Source: Afifella sp. IM 167 (GTDB lineage: Bacteria; Pseudomonadota; Alphaproteobacteria; Rhizobiales; Afifellaceae). From it: DNA of 64,000 nucleotides. The notes beneath the pieces are model-generated. The model was not told the origin of the DNA. It worked only from the letters and a program-made list of their open reading frames with translations, and did not search any database. Positions 48,551-58,374 of this stretch are shown here, in pieces. The stretch is from assembly GCF_020144925.1 (NCBI RefSeq), contig NZ_NSLC01000008.1, forward strand, positions 62,001 through 126,000, in the 5' to 3' direction. Numbering within the stretch: the first letter of the stretch is position 1; each line of letters opens with the position of its first letter. The translations under genes were made by a program, and so were the position numbers.

Positions 48551-48763
48551 TCAGGCGGTCAGGTCGAAATCGAGGATCGCCATGGAGAAATTGTAGGAGA
48601 GGTCTTCGTCCTCATCATCGCGGAAGATGATGCCGACGAACTCCTCGCCGACGAAGACCTCGGCCGAGTCGTCCTTGCGCGGACGCGCCTTGACGGTGAT
48701 CGTCTCGGTGCCGAACAGGCGGCGCAAATAGGCCTGCAGCTTCTTAAGTTCGTCGATGCTCAC
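48551..48763 (-). CDS. DUF3126-family small protein
   Basis: 70 residues: ELKKLQAYLRRLFGTETITV then an acidic second half with FVGIIFRDDEDEDLSYNF and ending DFDLTA. It matches the DUF3126 family of alphaproteobacteria, function unknown; predicted small alpha/beta, soluble. Starts with GTG at 48763, GGAA upstream. It follows cysE by about 100 bp in the same direction. A GC hairpin (48523-48540) lies just past the stop. Confidence 0.85.
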   Translation of the reverse strand: MSIDELKKLQAYLRRLFGTETITVKARPRKDDSAEVFVGEEFVGIIFRDDEDEDLSYNFSMAILDFDLTA

Positions 48764-48864
48764 GTGTCTTCCCTAGGCTGATTGGAGCCCCTCCTCGCAT
48801 AACGAGGCGCCGATCTCAACCGCGGCTGAGCCGGCCTTTCGGAGCCTTTGGAGCGCGCGCGGGC

Positions 48865-49701
48865 TCAGAGCTCGCCGTTCTCGGCGGCGTCGCGCAACAG
48901 CTGGTCCATCGTCCGCGAAGGTTCGCCGCGCCCCGCTTCGCCGACCACCCGTGCCGGCACGCCGGCGACGGTCGTCATCGGGGGAACGGGCTTCAGCACG
49001 ACCGAGCCCGCCGCCACGCGCGAGCATTGCCCGATCTCGATATTGCCGAGCACCTTGGCGCCGGCGCCGATCAGCACGCCATGGCGGATCTTCGGATGCC
49101 GGTCGCCGCAATCCTTGCCGGTACCACCCAGCGTCACGTTCTGGAGGATCGAGACGTCGTCCTCGATGACGGCCGTCATGCCGACGACGATGCCGGTCGC
49201 ATGGTCGATGAAGATCCCCCGCCCCATCGGCACGGCGGGATGGATGTCGACCTGGAAGACCTCCGACACGCGGCTCTGCAGGTAGAGCCCGAAATCCTTG
49301 TGGCCGCGCTCCCACATCCAGTGCCCGAGCCGCTGCGCCTGGATGGCATGAAAGCCCTTGAAGTAGAGCACCGGCTCGATGAAGCGCTCGCAGGCCGGAT
49401 CGCGGTCGTAGACGGCGACGAGGTCGATCCGCAGCGTCTCGCAAAGATCCGGCCGGTCGGCGTACATCTCCGCGAAGGCGCGCACCAGCTGGCCGCCCGG
49501 CAGGCTGGAATGGCGCAGCCTCTCCGAGACGCGATAGGCGACGGCCTCCTCGAGGCTCTTGTGGTTGAGGATGGAGGAATAGATGAAACCGGCCAGCGCC
49601 GGCTCGCGCTCGACCACGTCCTCGGCTTCGCGGCGAAGCTGGGTCCAGACCGGATCGAGGGCTTCCGGACCCGGCGCTGCAAGGCTCTGCTCGCCAACCA
49701 T
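48865..49701 (-). CDS. cysE: Serine O-acetyltransferase
   Basis: 278 residues. Helical N-terminal domain (REPALAGFIYSSILNHKSLE) and left-handed beta-helix catalytic part: DIHPAVPMGRGIFIDHATGI, NVTLGGTGKDCGDRHPKI and the GAGAKVLGNIEIG turns. Catalytic Asp/His pair lies in FIDHATG and GDRHPKI. It makes O-acetylserine from serine and acetyl-CoA, the first step of cysteine synthesis. The C-terminal tail that holds inhibitor cysteine and binds CysK is short but ends in a Leu. Confidence 0.95.
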   Translation of the reverse strand: MVGEQSLAAPGPEALDPVWTQLRREAEDVVEREPALAGFIYSSILNHKSLEEAVAYRVSERLRHSSLPGGQLVRAFAEMYADRPDLCETLRIDLVAVYDRDPACERFIEPVLYFKGFHAIQAQRLGHWMWERGHKDFGLYLQSRVSEVFQVDIHPAVPMGRGIFIDHATGIVVGMTAVIEDDVSILQNVTLGGTGKDCGDRHPKIRHGVLIGAGAKVLGNIEIGQCSRVAAGSVVLKPVPPMTTVAGVPARVVGEAGRGEPSRTMDQLLRDAAENGEL

Positions 49702-49753
49702 GGCTCATCCCTTCTTCAGGCGCGCGCGCTCGCGCGCGAGCATATCGAGCTTA

Positions 49754-50710
49754 TTATGTGGTGCGCGGCCCAGGTTCGGCTAGGGCCGATCGCGGCGCTC
49801 CCGCCGCCTGCGCCGGCCCGCCCGTCATAAGGGCACGCTGCAAAAAGTCGATGACGGCCTCGGCGAAGATGTCGTTGCGGTCGCCCGCCACCATATGCCC
49901 GGCGCCGGACACGTCGACCACCTGCGCATGCGGAGCGAGAGCGAGAAGCTCGTCGACATGTTCCGGTTCCACCAGTTCGGAGCGCGCGCCGCGCACGAGC
50001 AGGAGCGGCGCCGAAAGCCCGCGCACCCCGGCCGCAAGGCGCTCCTCCACCGGCTCGGCGCCGACCGGGCGCGGACCGTCCAGAAAGCGCGGGTCCCAGT
50101 GCCAGTGATAGCGTCCGTCCTCGCGCAGCCTCAGATTCTTCTTCAGCCCCGCGAGCGATTTCGGCCGCTTGCGATGCGGCAGGTAGCGCGCCACCGCCTC
50201 GCCCGCCTCCTCGACCGACGCAAAGCCCTTGCCGCTGCGCTCACGCATGAAGCCCTGCACGCGCGAGACGCCCTCCGGCTTCAGCCGGGGCGTGACGTCG
50301 ACGAGGACAAGGCCGGCGAAGGGTGGCTCTCGCCCCTCCCCGGCTTCCTCCGCAGTCCCCTGCCCGGCCATCTCCGCGGCCAGCATCGCGGCGATACCGC
50401 CGAGCGAGGCGCCGACGACGAAGGGCGGCGCGCCGGTCTCCTCTCTCAGCCTGCCGGCAACCCTGAGAAGATCGGCCGCGTAATCGGAAAAGGCATAATG
50501 GCCGTTCGCGTCCCAGGCGCTGTCGCCATGCCCGCGCTGATCGAGCGAGATGGCGATAAAACCCGCCGCACCGAGGCGCTGGGCCGCCCCCTGCCAGGCA
50601 TGCCGCGTCTGGCCGCCGCCATGCAGGAAGATCGCCACCGGCCCGCTCTCGCCGTAGCGGTCGCCGACGAGGCGAATGCCGCCTTCGCCCGCGAAGACGA
50701 CCTCAGCCAC
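49754..50710 (-). CDS. Alpha/beta hydrolase (1)
   Basis: 318 residues from GTG at 50710, which overlaps the stop of the upstream hydrolase by eight bases. Oxyanion HGGGQTRHAW, the DQRGHGDSAW strand, nucleophile elbow VGASLGG, and the final His in GAGHMVAGDRND; acid likely in SELVEPEHVD region. A long cap between elbow and C-terminus. Substrate unknown; bacterial relatives include epoxide hydrolase-like and peroxidase-like enzymes. No signal peptide. Confidence 0.82.
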   Translation of the reverse strand: MAEVVFAGEGGIRLVGDRYGESGPVAIFLHGGGQTRHAWQGAAQRLGAAGFIAISLDQRGHGDSAWDANGHYAFSDYAADLLRVAGRLREETGAPPFVVGASLGGIAAMLAAEMAGQGTAEEAGEGREPPFAGLVLVDVTPRLKPEGVSRVQGFMRERSGKGFASVEEAGEAVARYLPHRKRPKSLAGLKKNLRLREDGRYHWHWDPRFLDGPRPVGAEPVEERLAAGVRGLSAPLLLVRGARSELVEPEHVDELLALAPHAQVVDVSGAGHMVAGDRNDIFAEAVIDFLQRALMTGGPAQAAGAPRSALAEPGPRTT

Positions 50711-51464
50711 GGGCGAGCCGCCCCAGAAATTCCAGGACGGCCTTCTTGTGCACCTTGTCGCCCACCGCGCGCATGTGGTCGCGCCGGGGGATGAGGGCGA
50801 GCTCGGCGCCGGGAATGGCTGCGGCGAGCTTCTGCGGATCGCCGGCGACCTCGTCCTCCTCGCCGACCGCGATGAGGACCGGCATCGACAGGCCGTTGAG
50901 ATCCTCGCCCGTGAGGTTGGCGCGCCCGGCCTCCATGCAGGCCGCGAGCGCCAGCAGGTCGCCGCCCGTCTGCCCGGCGAAGGTGCGGAAGCCCTGCGCC
51001 ACCGGATCGGTGACATCGGCGTCGCTCTCGGCCCTGAGCGCGTCGGCGACGGCGCCGGCTTTGGGAAAACCCTTGATGAGCTGGTCGCCCAGCCCGCCGA
51101 TGATCAGCGCCGAGACACGCTCCGGCGCCATCACGGCGAGATGCGCGGCGATGCGTCCGCCGAGCGAGTAGCCCATCGTGACGACCGCGCCGAGCCCGAG
51201 ATGATCGAGGAGCTCGCCCTGGTCGCGCGCCAGCCTCTCGATGCCGTAGGAAGCGGTGTCGTGCGGCTTGCCGCTGTCGCCATGGCCGCGCAGGTCCGGG
51301 GCGATGATGCGATACCCCGCCTCCGTCAGCGCGCTCGTCCAGGAGGTGGAGAACCAGTTGACGCGTGCATTGGAAGCAAAGCCGTGGACAAGAAGGATCG
51401 GGCGTCCCTCGCCCTCCTCGCGCCAGGCGATTCGCACGCCGTCGGAAGCGTCAAAGGCCGGCAC
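50703..51464 (-). CDS. Alpha/beta hydrolase (2)
   Basis: 253 residues from GTG at 51464: ILLVHGFASNARVNW (oxyanion), DLRGHGDSGKPHD, nucleophile elbow MGYSLGGR, late acid in VGEEDEVAGDP and His in RRDHMRAVGD. Small cap. The start is uncertain: no ATG or clear ribosome binding site fits, and the frame remains open upstream without similarity. Shares direction and an eight-base overlap with the other hydrolase but is not closely alike, so this is a pair rather than a recent duplication. Confidence 0.8.
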   Translation of the reverse strand: MPAFDASDGVRIAWREEGEGRPILLVHGFASNARVNWFSTSWTSALTEAGYRIIAPDLRGHGDSGKPHDTASYGIERLARDQGELLDHLGLGAVVTMGYSLGGRIAAHLAVMAPERVSALIIGGLGDQLIKGFPKAGAVADALRAESDADVTDPVAQGFRTFAGQTGGDLLALAACMEAGRANLTGEDLNGLSMPVLIAVGEEDEVAGDPQKLAAAIPGAELALIPRRDHMRAVGDKVHKKAVLEFLGRLARG

Positions 51465-51614
51465 GGATCGATATCGATGTGAGCATGGCTCCCGCTGTAG
51501 CCGCTCGGGAGGGACCCGGTCAACGGAGGCCGGCGGTGGCAGATTCGGGATTGCCCTACGACGTTCGGTGCCTATGCTGCGGCCCGAAGCAATCAGACTG
51601 GGATAAGTGAAGAC

Positions 51615-51851
51615 ATGGCCGACAGCGTGGTGCCGCATTTCCACAACACGGATGGCGTTCCGGCGGTCAAGATCGGGGCGCGCGAGTTCATGTGCATCGG
51701 CGCGCTGCCGCCTTTCGATCATCCGCATGTCTTCCTCGACATGGGCGACGAGGCCGAGATCGTCTGCCCCTATTGCTCGACCCTCTACAAGCACGACAAG
51801 TCTCTGAAGCCGGCGGAGGCGCGCCCTCCGCAGGCCGTCTTCCGCAACTGA
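51615..51851 (+). CDS. CHCC zinc-finger protein (NDUFS6-like)
   Basis: 78 residues. FMCIGALPPFDHPHVFLD followed by VCPYCSTLY gives the C-H-C-C zinc site of the zf-CHCC family, whose mitochondrial member NDUFS6 is an accessory subunit of respiratory complex I. In alphaproteobacteria it is assumed to attach to complex I too. ATG at 51615; the next gene starts 13 bp after the stop. Divergent from the hydrolase pair. Confidence 0.88.
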   Translation: MADSVVPHFHNTDGVPAVKIGAREFMCIGALPPFDHPHVFLDMGDEAEIVCPYCSTLYKHDKSLKPAEARPPQAVFRN

Positions 51852-51864
51852 CCTTCGCACCCCG

Positions 51865-53007
51865 ATGCAAGTCGCCGTCGTCGGCGCCGGCATTGCCGGC
51901 CTGACAGTCGCGCTCGCCCTGGCGAGGGCGGATTTCGACGTGACGATTTATGAAAAGGCCGAGCGCCTCGAAGAAGTCGGCGCCGGTATCCAGCTCTCCC
52001 CCAACGCCTCCCGGCTTCTCATCGAGATGGGGCTGGAATCCGCCATCCGCACCGTCGCCTTCGCGCCGCAATGCCTGCGCATCGGCGACGGACGCACATT
52101 GAAGAGCCTGGCGCGGCTGCCGCTCGGCTCCTGGGCCGAGAGCCGCTACGGCGCGCCCTATCTCCTCATTCACCGGGCCGATCTCCAGGACATCCTGAAG
52201 GCCGCCGTCCTCGCCGAGCCGAAGGCAACGCTCCGTCTGAAGGCGCCGGTCGCCGAGATCGCGGAAAGCCCTGGCGGAATCCGCTTTCAGGTGGGAGAGA
52301 ATCTCGCCGAGACCGGCGAGGCCGACCTGCTGATCGGGGCGGACGGCCTGCGTTCCATCGTGCGCCGCAAGCTTCTGCGTGGGCCCGAGGTGAAGCCGTC
52401 GCGGCACGTTGCCTGGCGCGCCACGATGCCGATCGACGAGGCGCCGAAATGGGTCGCCCGGGACGGGACGGGACTATGGATGGGCTCCGGCTGGCATCTC
52501 GTCCACTATCCGGTCCGCCGCGGCACGCGTCTCAACATCGTTGCCATCGAAGAGCCGCCTGACCGCGCCCTCGGCCCGGCTCTCCCCCATGCGGCACGCC
52601 CGCTTCGGGCACTCCTGAACGAGGTCGCCGACCGCACGCCGTGGCTTCCCTGGACATTGAGCACGGTCGATCCGGCTGGCCCCTGGTCGAGCGAGCGCGT
52701 CGCGCTTATCGGCGATGCAGCCCACGCCATGTTGCCGACGGCCGCGCAGGGCGGTGCCATGGCCATCGAGGACGCCGTCGCCATGGCAAGGCTGCTTGCT
52801 GGCCCCGGCACGCTCGCGGCCAGGTTGAAGCTCTACGAGGATGAACGGCGCCAGCGGATCCGCTCCGTCGTCTCAATGGCCGAGAACAATCTTGCCGTGT
52901 ACGACCTGCGCCGGCCGACCTCGGATCTGCGCAACACCGCGCTTGCCATGCTTCCCGGCGCACTCCTCATGCGCCGACAGGACTGGCTTTATTCTTTCAA
53001 CGGCTAA
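51865..53007 (+). CDS. FAD-dependent monooxygenase, salicylate hydroxylase-like
   Basis: 380 residues, class A flavoprotein monooxygenase: GAGIAGLTVALALARADF with EK ending the FAD beta-alpha-beta fold (4-33), GAGIQLSPNASRLL, DG motif LLIGADGLRSIVRR, and the flavin GD motif LIGDAAHAMLPTAAQGG. NAD(P)H-dependent hydroxylation of an aromatic or similar acid is expected; the real substrate is unknown. Translationally close to the CHCC zinc-finger gene (13 bp). No terminator seen before the stress promoter of the next gene. Confidence 0.85.
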   Translation: MQVAVVGAGIAGLTVALALARADFDVTIYEKAERLEEVGAGIQLSPNASRLLIEMGLESAIRTVAFAPQCLRIGDGRTLKSLARLPLGSWAESRYGAPYLLIHRADLQDILKAAVLAEPKATLRLKAPVAEIAESPGGIRFQVGENLAETGEADLLIGADGLRSIVRRKLLRGPEVKPSRHVAWRATMPIDEAPKWVARDGTGLWMGSGWHLVHYPVRRGTRLNIVAIEEPPDRALGPALPHAARPLRALLNEVADRTPWLPWTLSTVDPAGPWSSERVALIGDAAHAMLPTAAQGGAMAIEDAVAMARLLAGPGTLAARLKLYEDERRQRIRSVVSMAENNLAVYDLRRPTSDLRNTALAMLPGALLMRRQDWLYSFNG

Positions 53008-53038
53008 GCAATTGCATCGCGGCTGAGCCCATCTGCCT

Positions 53039-53063
53039 GGAACTGAGGGCACAGGTTCACGTT
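53039..53063 (+). promoter_or_regulatory. EcfG-type general-stress promoter of the PRC-barrel gene
   Basis: GGAAC (53039-53043), 16 bases, CGTT (53060-53063), which matches the alphaproteobacterial EcfG (general stress sigma factor) consensus. It lies 87 bp before the start codon, and no good housekeeping promoter was seen in the 142-bp gap. Confidence 0.65.
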
Positions 53064-53149
53064 GTCGGTTCGTAACGGCCGCGCGGCCTGCTTCTCCCAA
53101 AGACGACCGCGCGGCCTCAGAGCATCCGAGATGCAAGGAGATACATAAC

Positions 53150-54637
53150 ATGATCCGCAAGTTGATGGCGAGTACTGCTATCGCCGCACTTCTCACCACC
53201 GGCGCGCTCGCGCAGTCGCAGCCGACCACGGAAACCCAGGCGCAGACCAACGTCGACGTGAAGACCCAGCAGGGTTCGAACGAGGCGCTGGCTTCCGATT
53301 GGATGGGCAAGACCGTCTATTCTTCGGCCGCGCAGGACGCCAAGGAGATCGGCGATATCAACGACCTTCTCCTCGACGAAAAGGGTGACGTAACGGCTGC
53401 CATCGTGGGCGTCGGGGGCTTCCTCGGCATCGGCGAGCACACCGTGGCCATTCCTTACGACCAGTTCGAGGTCACCCAGGATCAGAACGGCGACCCGCGT
53501 CTCGTTCTCAACACCACGGAAGAGGCGCTGAAGAACGCGCCGGAGTTCGAGCGTCAGGAAGGCCAGCGCACTTTCGCCGACATGCGCGAGAATGGCGGCA
53601 ACAACGCCGAGAACACCTCGATGGCGGCGAACGATTCCGCCAAGCAGGACGCCGACAAGATGACCGACAGCAAGATGGCTGACGGTCAGAAGGCGATGCC
53701 GGCCAACGTGGCGTTCGTCGAGTACAGCCAGGACCAGAATCGCGTCAGCGAGTGGATGGGCCGCGAGGTTTATTCCTCCACCGCCACGCCGGCCTCCGAG
53801 CAGATGAACTCGACCACGACGATGGCCAAGGACAACGCCACAGAGGGCACGACCCAGAATGGCGCCACGACCGGTCAGCAGGCGAGCGGCACCGCCACAA
53901 ACGCCGAAGTCGCTGCCGACACTCAGCAGAGCGTCGGTGAAGTGGACGACGTCATCCTTTCCGATGCTGGTCAGGTCGAATCGATTGTGATCGATGTCGG
54001 CGGCTTCCTCGGCGTCGGCGAGAAGGCGGTTGCCATCCCGTACGACCAGATCGAGCTCACCAGGGTGCCGGATGAGGACGAGCCGCGCCTCACCATCGCC
54101 ATGACCCGCCAGCAGCTCGAGCAGGCGCAGCCGTTCGATGCCTCGGCCTACCGCCCGGACAACCTCGCCAGCACCGAGCAGGCGACGGGTGCCGAGAATA
54201 CGGGTGGCACCGACATGGCGATGACCGGCGAGAAGAAGCCGGCGACCCAGACGGGCGACATGAGCGACCAGAAGGCCGAAGGTACGCAGATGGCGACCTC
54301 TGAGCAGAACGGCGCCATGAAGGACGGCTCGGCCACGATGCGGACGGCTTCCGCGAAGGCGAACGGCACGAGTGCCGACAACCTTCTCGGCTCCACCGTC
54401 TACGGCAGCAACGACGAGAGCGTCGGCGAGATCGGTGACGTCATCGTCTCGCAGAAGGGCGACGTCGAGGCCGTCATCATCGATGTCGGTGGCTTCCTCG
54501 GCATCGGCGAGAAGCCGGTAGCGGTCGAGTACGACACGCTCAACGTCCAGAAGAACACCGATGGCGAGACGCGTTATTCGATCTCCGCCACGGAAGATCA
54601 GCTGGACAAGGCCCCGGCCTACGAAGAGACCCAGTAA
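53150..54637 (+). CDS. Exported protein with three PRC-barrel domains
   Basis: 495 residues. Signal peptide MIRKLMASTAIAALLTTGAL (cut after ALA). PRC-barrel domains at about 49-133, 199-330 and 409-490; each has the core GGFLG(I/V)GE (89-96, 284-291, 448-454). The middle domain is split after its first strand by a Thr/Ala/Asn/Gln-rich insert (211-258), and similar low-complexity linkers (140-188, 335-408) join the domains. Acidic overall. PRC-barrel proteins with this motif are often stress-induced envelope proteins in Hyphomicrobiales; molecular role unknown. AAGGAGATA upstream of the ATG is a very strong site. Confidence 0.88.
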   Translation: MIRKLMASTAIAALLTTGALAQSQPTTETQAQTNVDVKTQQGSNEALASDWMGKTVYSSAAQDAKEIGDINDLLLDEKGDVTAAIVGVGGFLGIGEHTVAIPYDQFEVTQDQNGDPRLVLNTTEEALKNAPEFERQEGQRTFADMRENGGNNAENTSMAANDSAKQDADKMTDSKMADGQKAMPANVAFVEYSQDQNRVSEWMGREVYSSTATPASEQMNSTTTMAKDNATEGTTQNGATTGQQASGTATNAEVAADTQQSVGEVDDVILSDAGQVESIVIDVGGFLGVGEKAVAIPYDQIELTRVPDEDEPRLTIAMTRQQLEQAQPFDASAYRPDNLASTEQATGAENTGGTDMAMTGEKKPATQTGDMSDQKAEGTQMATSEQNGAMKDGSATMRTASAKANGTSADNLLGSTVYGSNDESVGEIGDVIVSQKGDVEAVIIDVGGFLGIGEKPVAVEYDTLNVQKNTDGETRYSISATEDQLDKAPAYEETQ

Positions 54638-54665
54638 GCCTCTCTTCCGAGCCTGAAGACAACGA

Positions 54666-54694
54666 AGCCCGCCGGAAATTCCGGCGGGCTTTTT
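54666..54694 (+). terminator. Intrinsic terminator of the PRC-barrel gene
   Basis: Ten-base stem AGCCCGCCGG/CCGGCGGGCT around AAATT, followed by Ts (54690-54694). 28 bp past the stop. The convergent pobA ends 29 bp beyond. Confidence 0.92.
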
Positions 54695-54722
54695 CGTATG
54701 CCCATTTCATGTATCGGGAAGT

Positions 54723-55943
<1,221 letters not shown>

Positions 55944-56158
55944 TCATCGGCGTGAAAGATGAAGGCGCTGCAGGATGGCCGGTGCCCTGTGCGCGCCATT
56001 TCCGCCAGGCTCGCTTGCCCGGCTTCCAGGACGTGCCTGGAAGGATTTTCCCCCATCCCGATCCTCCCCCGTCCGTCCCGACGGCCCCCCGCCTTTGGGA
56101 TTACTCTAAATCGGAGCCTATCAGCGCTTTCTGCGCCCGCCTAGAGACCGGCGTCGGC

Positions 56159-56245
56159 TGGTGCGGGCGGCGGGGCTCGAACCCGCATGACCTTTCGGTC
56201 GAGGGATTTTAAGTCCCTTGCGTCTGCCAGTTTCGCCACGCCCGC
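56159..56245 (-). tRNA. tRNA-Leu (TAA)
   Basis: 87 nt with encoded CCA and a long variable arm. Acceptor GCGGGCG/CGCCCGC, D-arm TGGCGAAACTGGCAGACGC, anticodon loop CTTAAAA, T-loop GTTCGAGCC. Between trkH and pobA. Confidence 0.98.
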
Positions 56246-56352
56246 GCCGTCTGGATGCCTAGCCTCGTCGCGGCGGACGGGCAAGGCAAGCCGCGCCGCG
56301 AGGGTTGGAGGGTGCCGCACCGCCGCCCTTCCCCGCTCTTCGCCTCAGCCGC

Positions 56353-57801
56353 TCACCATCTCCAGAAGGCCGGATCGAGCAGCACGAGCACGGTGAAGAG
56401 CTCCAGCCGCCCGAGCACCATGGCGAAGGTGAGCGCGATCTTGGCACCGTCCGGAAGCGTCGAGAAATTGCCGGCCGGACCGACGATTTCGCCGAGCCCC
56501 GGGCCGACATTGCCGACGGCCGTCACGGCCGCGGAGATGGCGGTGACGAAATCGAGGCCGAGCGCGGCGAGGATCATGGTGATGATCACCGTCGTGCCGA
56601 CATAGAGCGTCAGGAAGGCGAGCACGGAGGGCGGCACGTCCTCGGGGATGCGCCGGCCGGCATAGCGCAACGGCTCCACCCGAGAGGGATGGGCTAGCCT
56701 GCGGATCTGCCGGCGGATGATCTCCCACAGGATGACGAAGCGGTAGATCTTGATGCCGCCCGCCGTCGAGCCGGTGCAGCCGCCCACATACATGAGGACG
56801 AAGAAGAGCCCGACGGAGAAGGTGCCCAGCAGCGTGTAGTCGAGCGAAGCGTAGCCCGTCGTCGTCACCACGGAGACGACGTTGAAGACGGAATGGCGAA
56901 GCGCCTCGTTGAAGGTGAAGCTGCTCGTCAGCGTGATCTGCACGGCAAGGACGAAGGAGACGATACCGAGAAGGCCAACGAGGGCACGCACCTGCGGGTC
57001 GCGCACGATGCCCATCGGCCGGCCGCGCAGGGCACCGATATAGATGACGAAGGGCATGGCGCCGGCCAGCATGAAGATGCTGCCGGTCCACAGAAGCGTC
57101 GGATTGTCGCCCCAGAAGCCGAAAGAGGCGTCGTGCGTGGAAAAGCCGCCCGTCGAGAGCGTCGTCATGGCGTGGCAGATGGCATCGAAGAGCGTCATGC
57201 CGCCGGCGGCATAGGCGAGCGCGCAGAGCGCCGTCAGCCCCATGTAGATGCCGCCGATCCAGGCCGCGAGGTCGAAGCTCTTGGCCAGCACCTTTTCGGA
57301 GCGGTCGGAGCTTTCGGCATGGAAGAGCTGCATGCCGCCGACCTTCAGGAACGGCAGCATGATGATCGCCATGACAATGATGCCGACGCCGCCGATCCAT
57401 TGCAGCAGCGAGCGCCACAGATGGATGCCCGGCGGCAGCTGGTCGAGGCCGACGAGCACCGTCGAGCCCGTCGTCGTCATGCCGGAGACCGTCTCGAAGA
57501 AGGCGTCGGCATAGCCGACCTCGAGGCCGAGGAAGGGCAGCGCCGCAAAGCCGGGCAGCACGAACCAGAGGATCGTCGTCAGCACGAAGGCCTGCTTGAC
57601 GTTGAGGCCGACCGGCTCCTCCTCCCGCCCGGCGATGGCGAAGACGGCGCCGCAGAGCGAGGTGATGATCCCCGAAAGCGCGAACACCATCCAGTCGGGA
57701 TTGCCGGCGGAAAGGTCCACCAGCGCCGGCAGCGCCATGACGAAGCCGAGCGCGACCAGCAGGAAGCCGGTGATCGAAAGGATCGGCTGGTAGTGGATCA
57801 A
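56353..57801 (-). CDS. trkH: Potassium uptake protein TrkH
   Basis: 482 residues, membrane channel with four pore loops: GMTTTGSTVLVG, LSTGGFSTHD, VTTTGYASLD and TAVGNVGPGLG, each with the filter Gly. TrkH conducts potassium with the cytoplasmic TrkA gate, which is not in this window. The only well-placed start is TTG at 57801 (MIHYQPILSITGFLLVALGF), which gives the usual N-terminus; the next ATG would remove the first helix. It follows gpt by 21 bp in the same direction. Confidence 0.93.
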   Translation of the reverse strand: MIHYQPILSITGFLLVALGFVMALPALVDLSAGNPDWMVFALSGIITSLCGAVFAIAGREEEPVGLNVKQAFVLTTILWFVLPGFAALPFLGLEVGYADAFFETVSGMTTTGSTVLVGLDQLPPGIHLWRSLLQWIGGVGIIVMAIIMLPFLKVGGMQLFHAESSDRSEKVLAKSFDLAAWIGGIYMGLTALCALAYAAGGMTLFDAICHAMTTLSTGGFSTHDASFGFWGDNPTLLWTGSIFMLAGAMPFVIYIGALRGRPMGIVRDPQVRALVGLLGIVSFVLAVQITLTSSFTFNEALRHSVFNVVSVVTTTGYASLDYTLLGTFSVGLFFVLMYVGGCTGSTAGGIKIYRFVILWEIIRRQIRRLAHPSRVEPLRYAGRRIPEDVPPSVLAFLTLYVGTTVIITMILAALGLDFVTAISAAVTAVGNVGPGLGEIVGPAGNFSTLPDGAKIALTFAMVLGRLELFTVLVLLDPAFWRW

Positions 57802-57822
57802 GCTGGCCTGTCCCGACTGGGC

Positions 57823-58320
57823 TCAGCCCGAACCGCCCGAGATGGGCGGCTGGAACGAAAGACCGAGATCCCAGGGGAAGTAGATCCAGGTGTCCTGCGA
57901 CACCTCCGTCACGAACGTGTCGACCAGCGGCCTTCCCTTCGGCTTGGCGTAGACGGTGGCGAAATGCGCATCCGGCAGCATCTCGCGCACGATAGTCGCG
58001 GTCTTGCCGGTATCGACGAGGTCGTCGACGATGAGCACGCCCTTGCCGCCGCCCCCGCCGATGCCGAGGACGGCATCGCTGACGGGCTTCAGCACCTCAA
58101 GGCCGCCCTGCGTCTTGTACTGGTGGTAGGAGGCGACGCAGACCGTCTCGATCAGCCGCACTTCCAGTTCGCGGCAGACGATGGCCGCCGGCACGAGGCC
58201 CCCGCGGGTGATGCACACGATCGCCTCGAAAGGCCCGGCGCTCGCCAGCCGCCAGGCAAGGGCGCGCGCATCGCGGTGGAACTGGTCCCAGGAGACCGGG
58301 AAGGCCTTGTCTTGCATCAT
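57823..58320 (-). CDS. gpt: Xanthine-guanine phosphoribosyltransferase
   Basis: 165 residues. PRPP-binding motif [21 protein letters not shown]-terminal [17 protein letters not shown] and [17 protein letters not shown] match Gpt rather than Hpt. It salvages guanine and xanthine to GMP and XMP at the inner membrane face. Compared with E. coli it carries a Gly-rich insertion ([14 protein letters not shown]). Two Met codons in tandem could start it. Confidence 0.93.
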   Translation of the reverse strand: MMQDKAFPVSWDQFHRDARALAWRLASAGPFEAIVCITRGGLVPAAIVCRELEVRLIETVCVASYHQYKTQGGLEVLKPVSDAVLGIGGGGGKGVLIVDDLVDTGKTATIVREMLPDAHFATVYAKPKGRPLVDTFVTEVSQDTWIYFPWDLGLSFQPPISGGSG

Positions 58321-58374
58321 CGTGGCCGCCGTCTTTGAGGTATCGGCTGTCTGTCGGGCATAGGGTGAGGCCTC

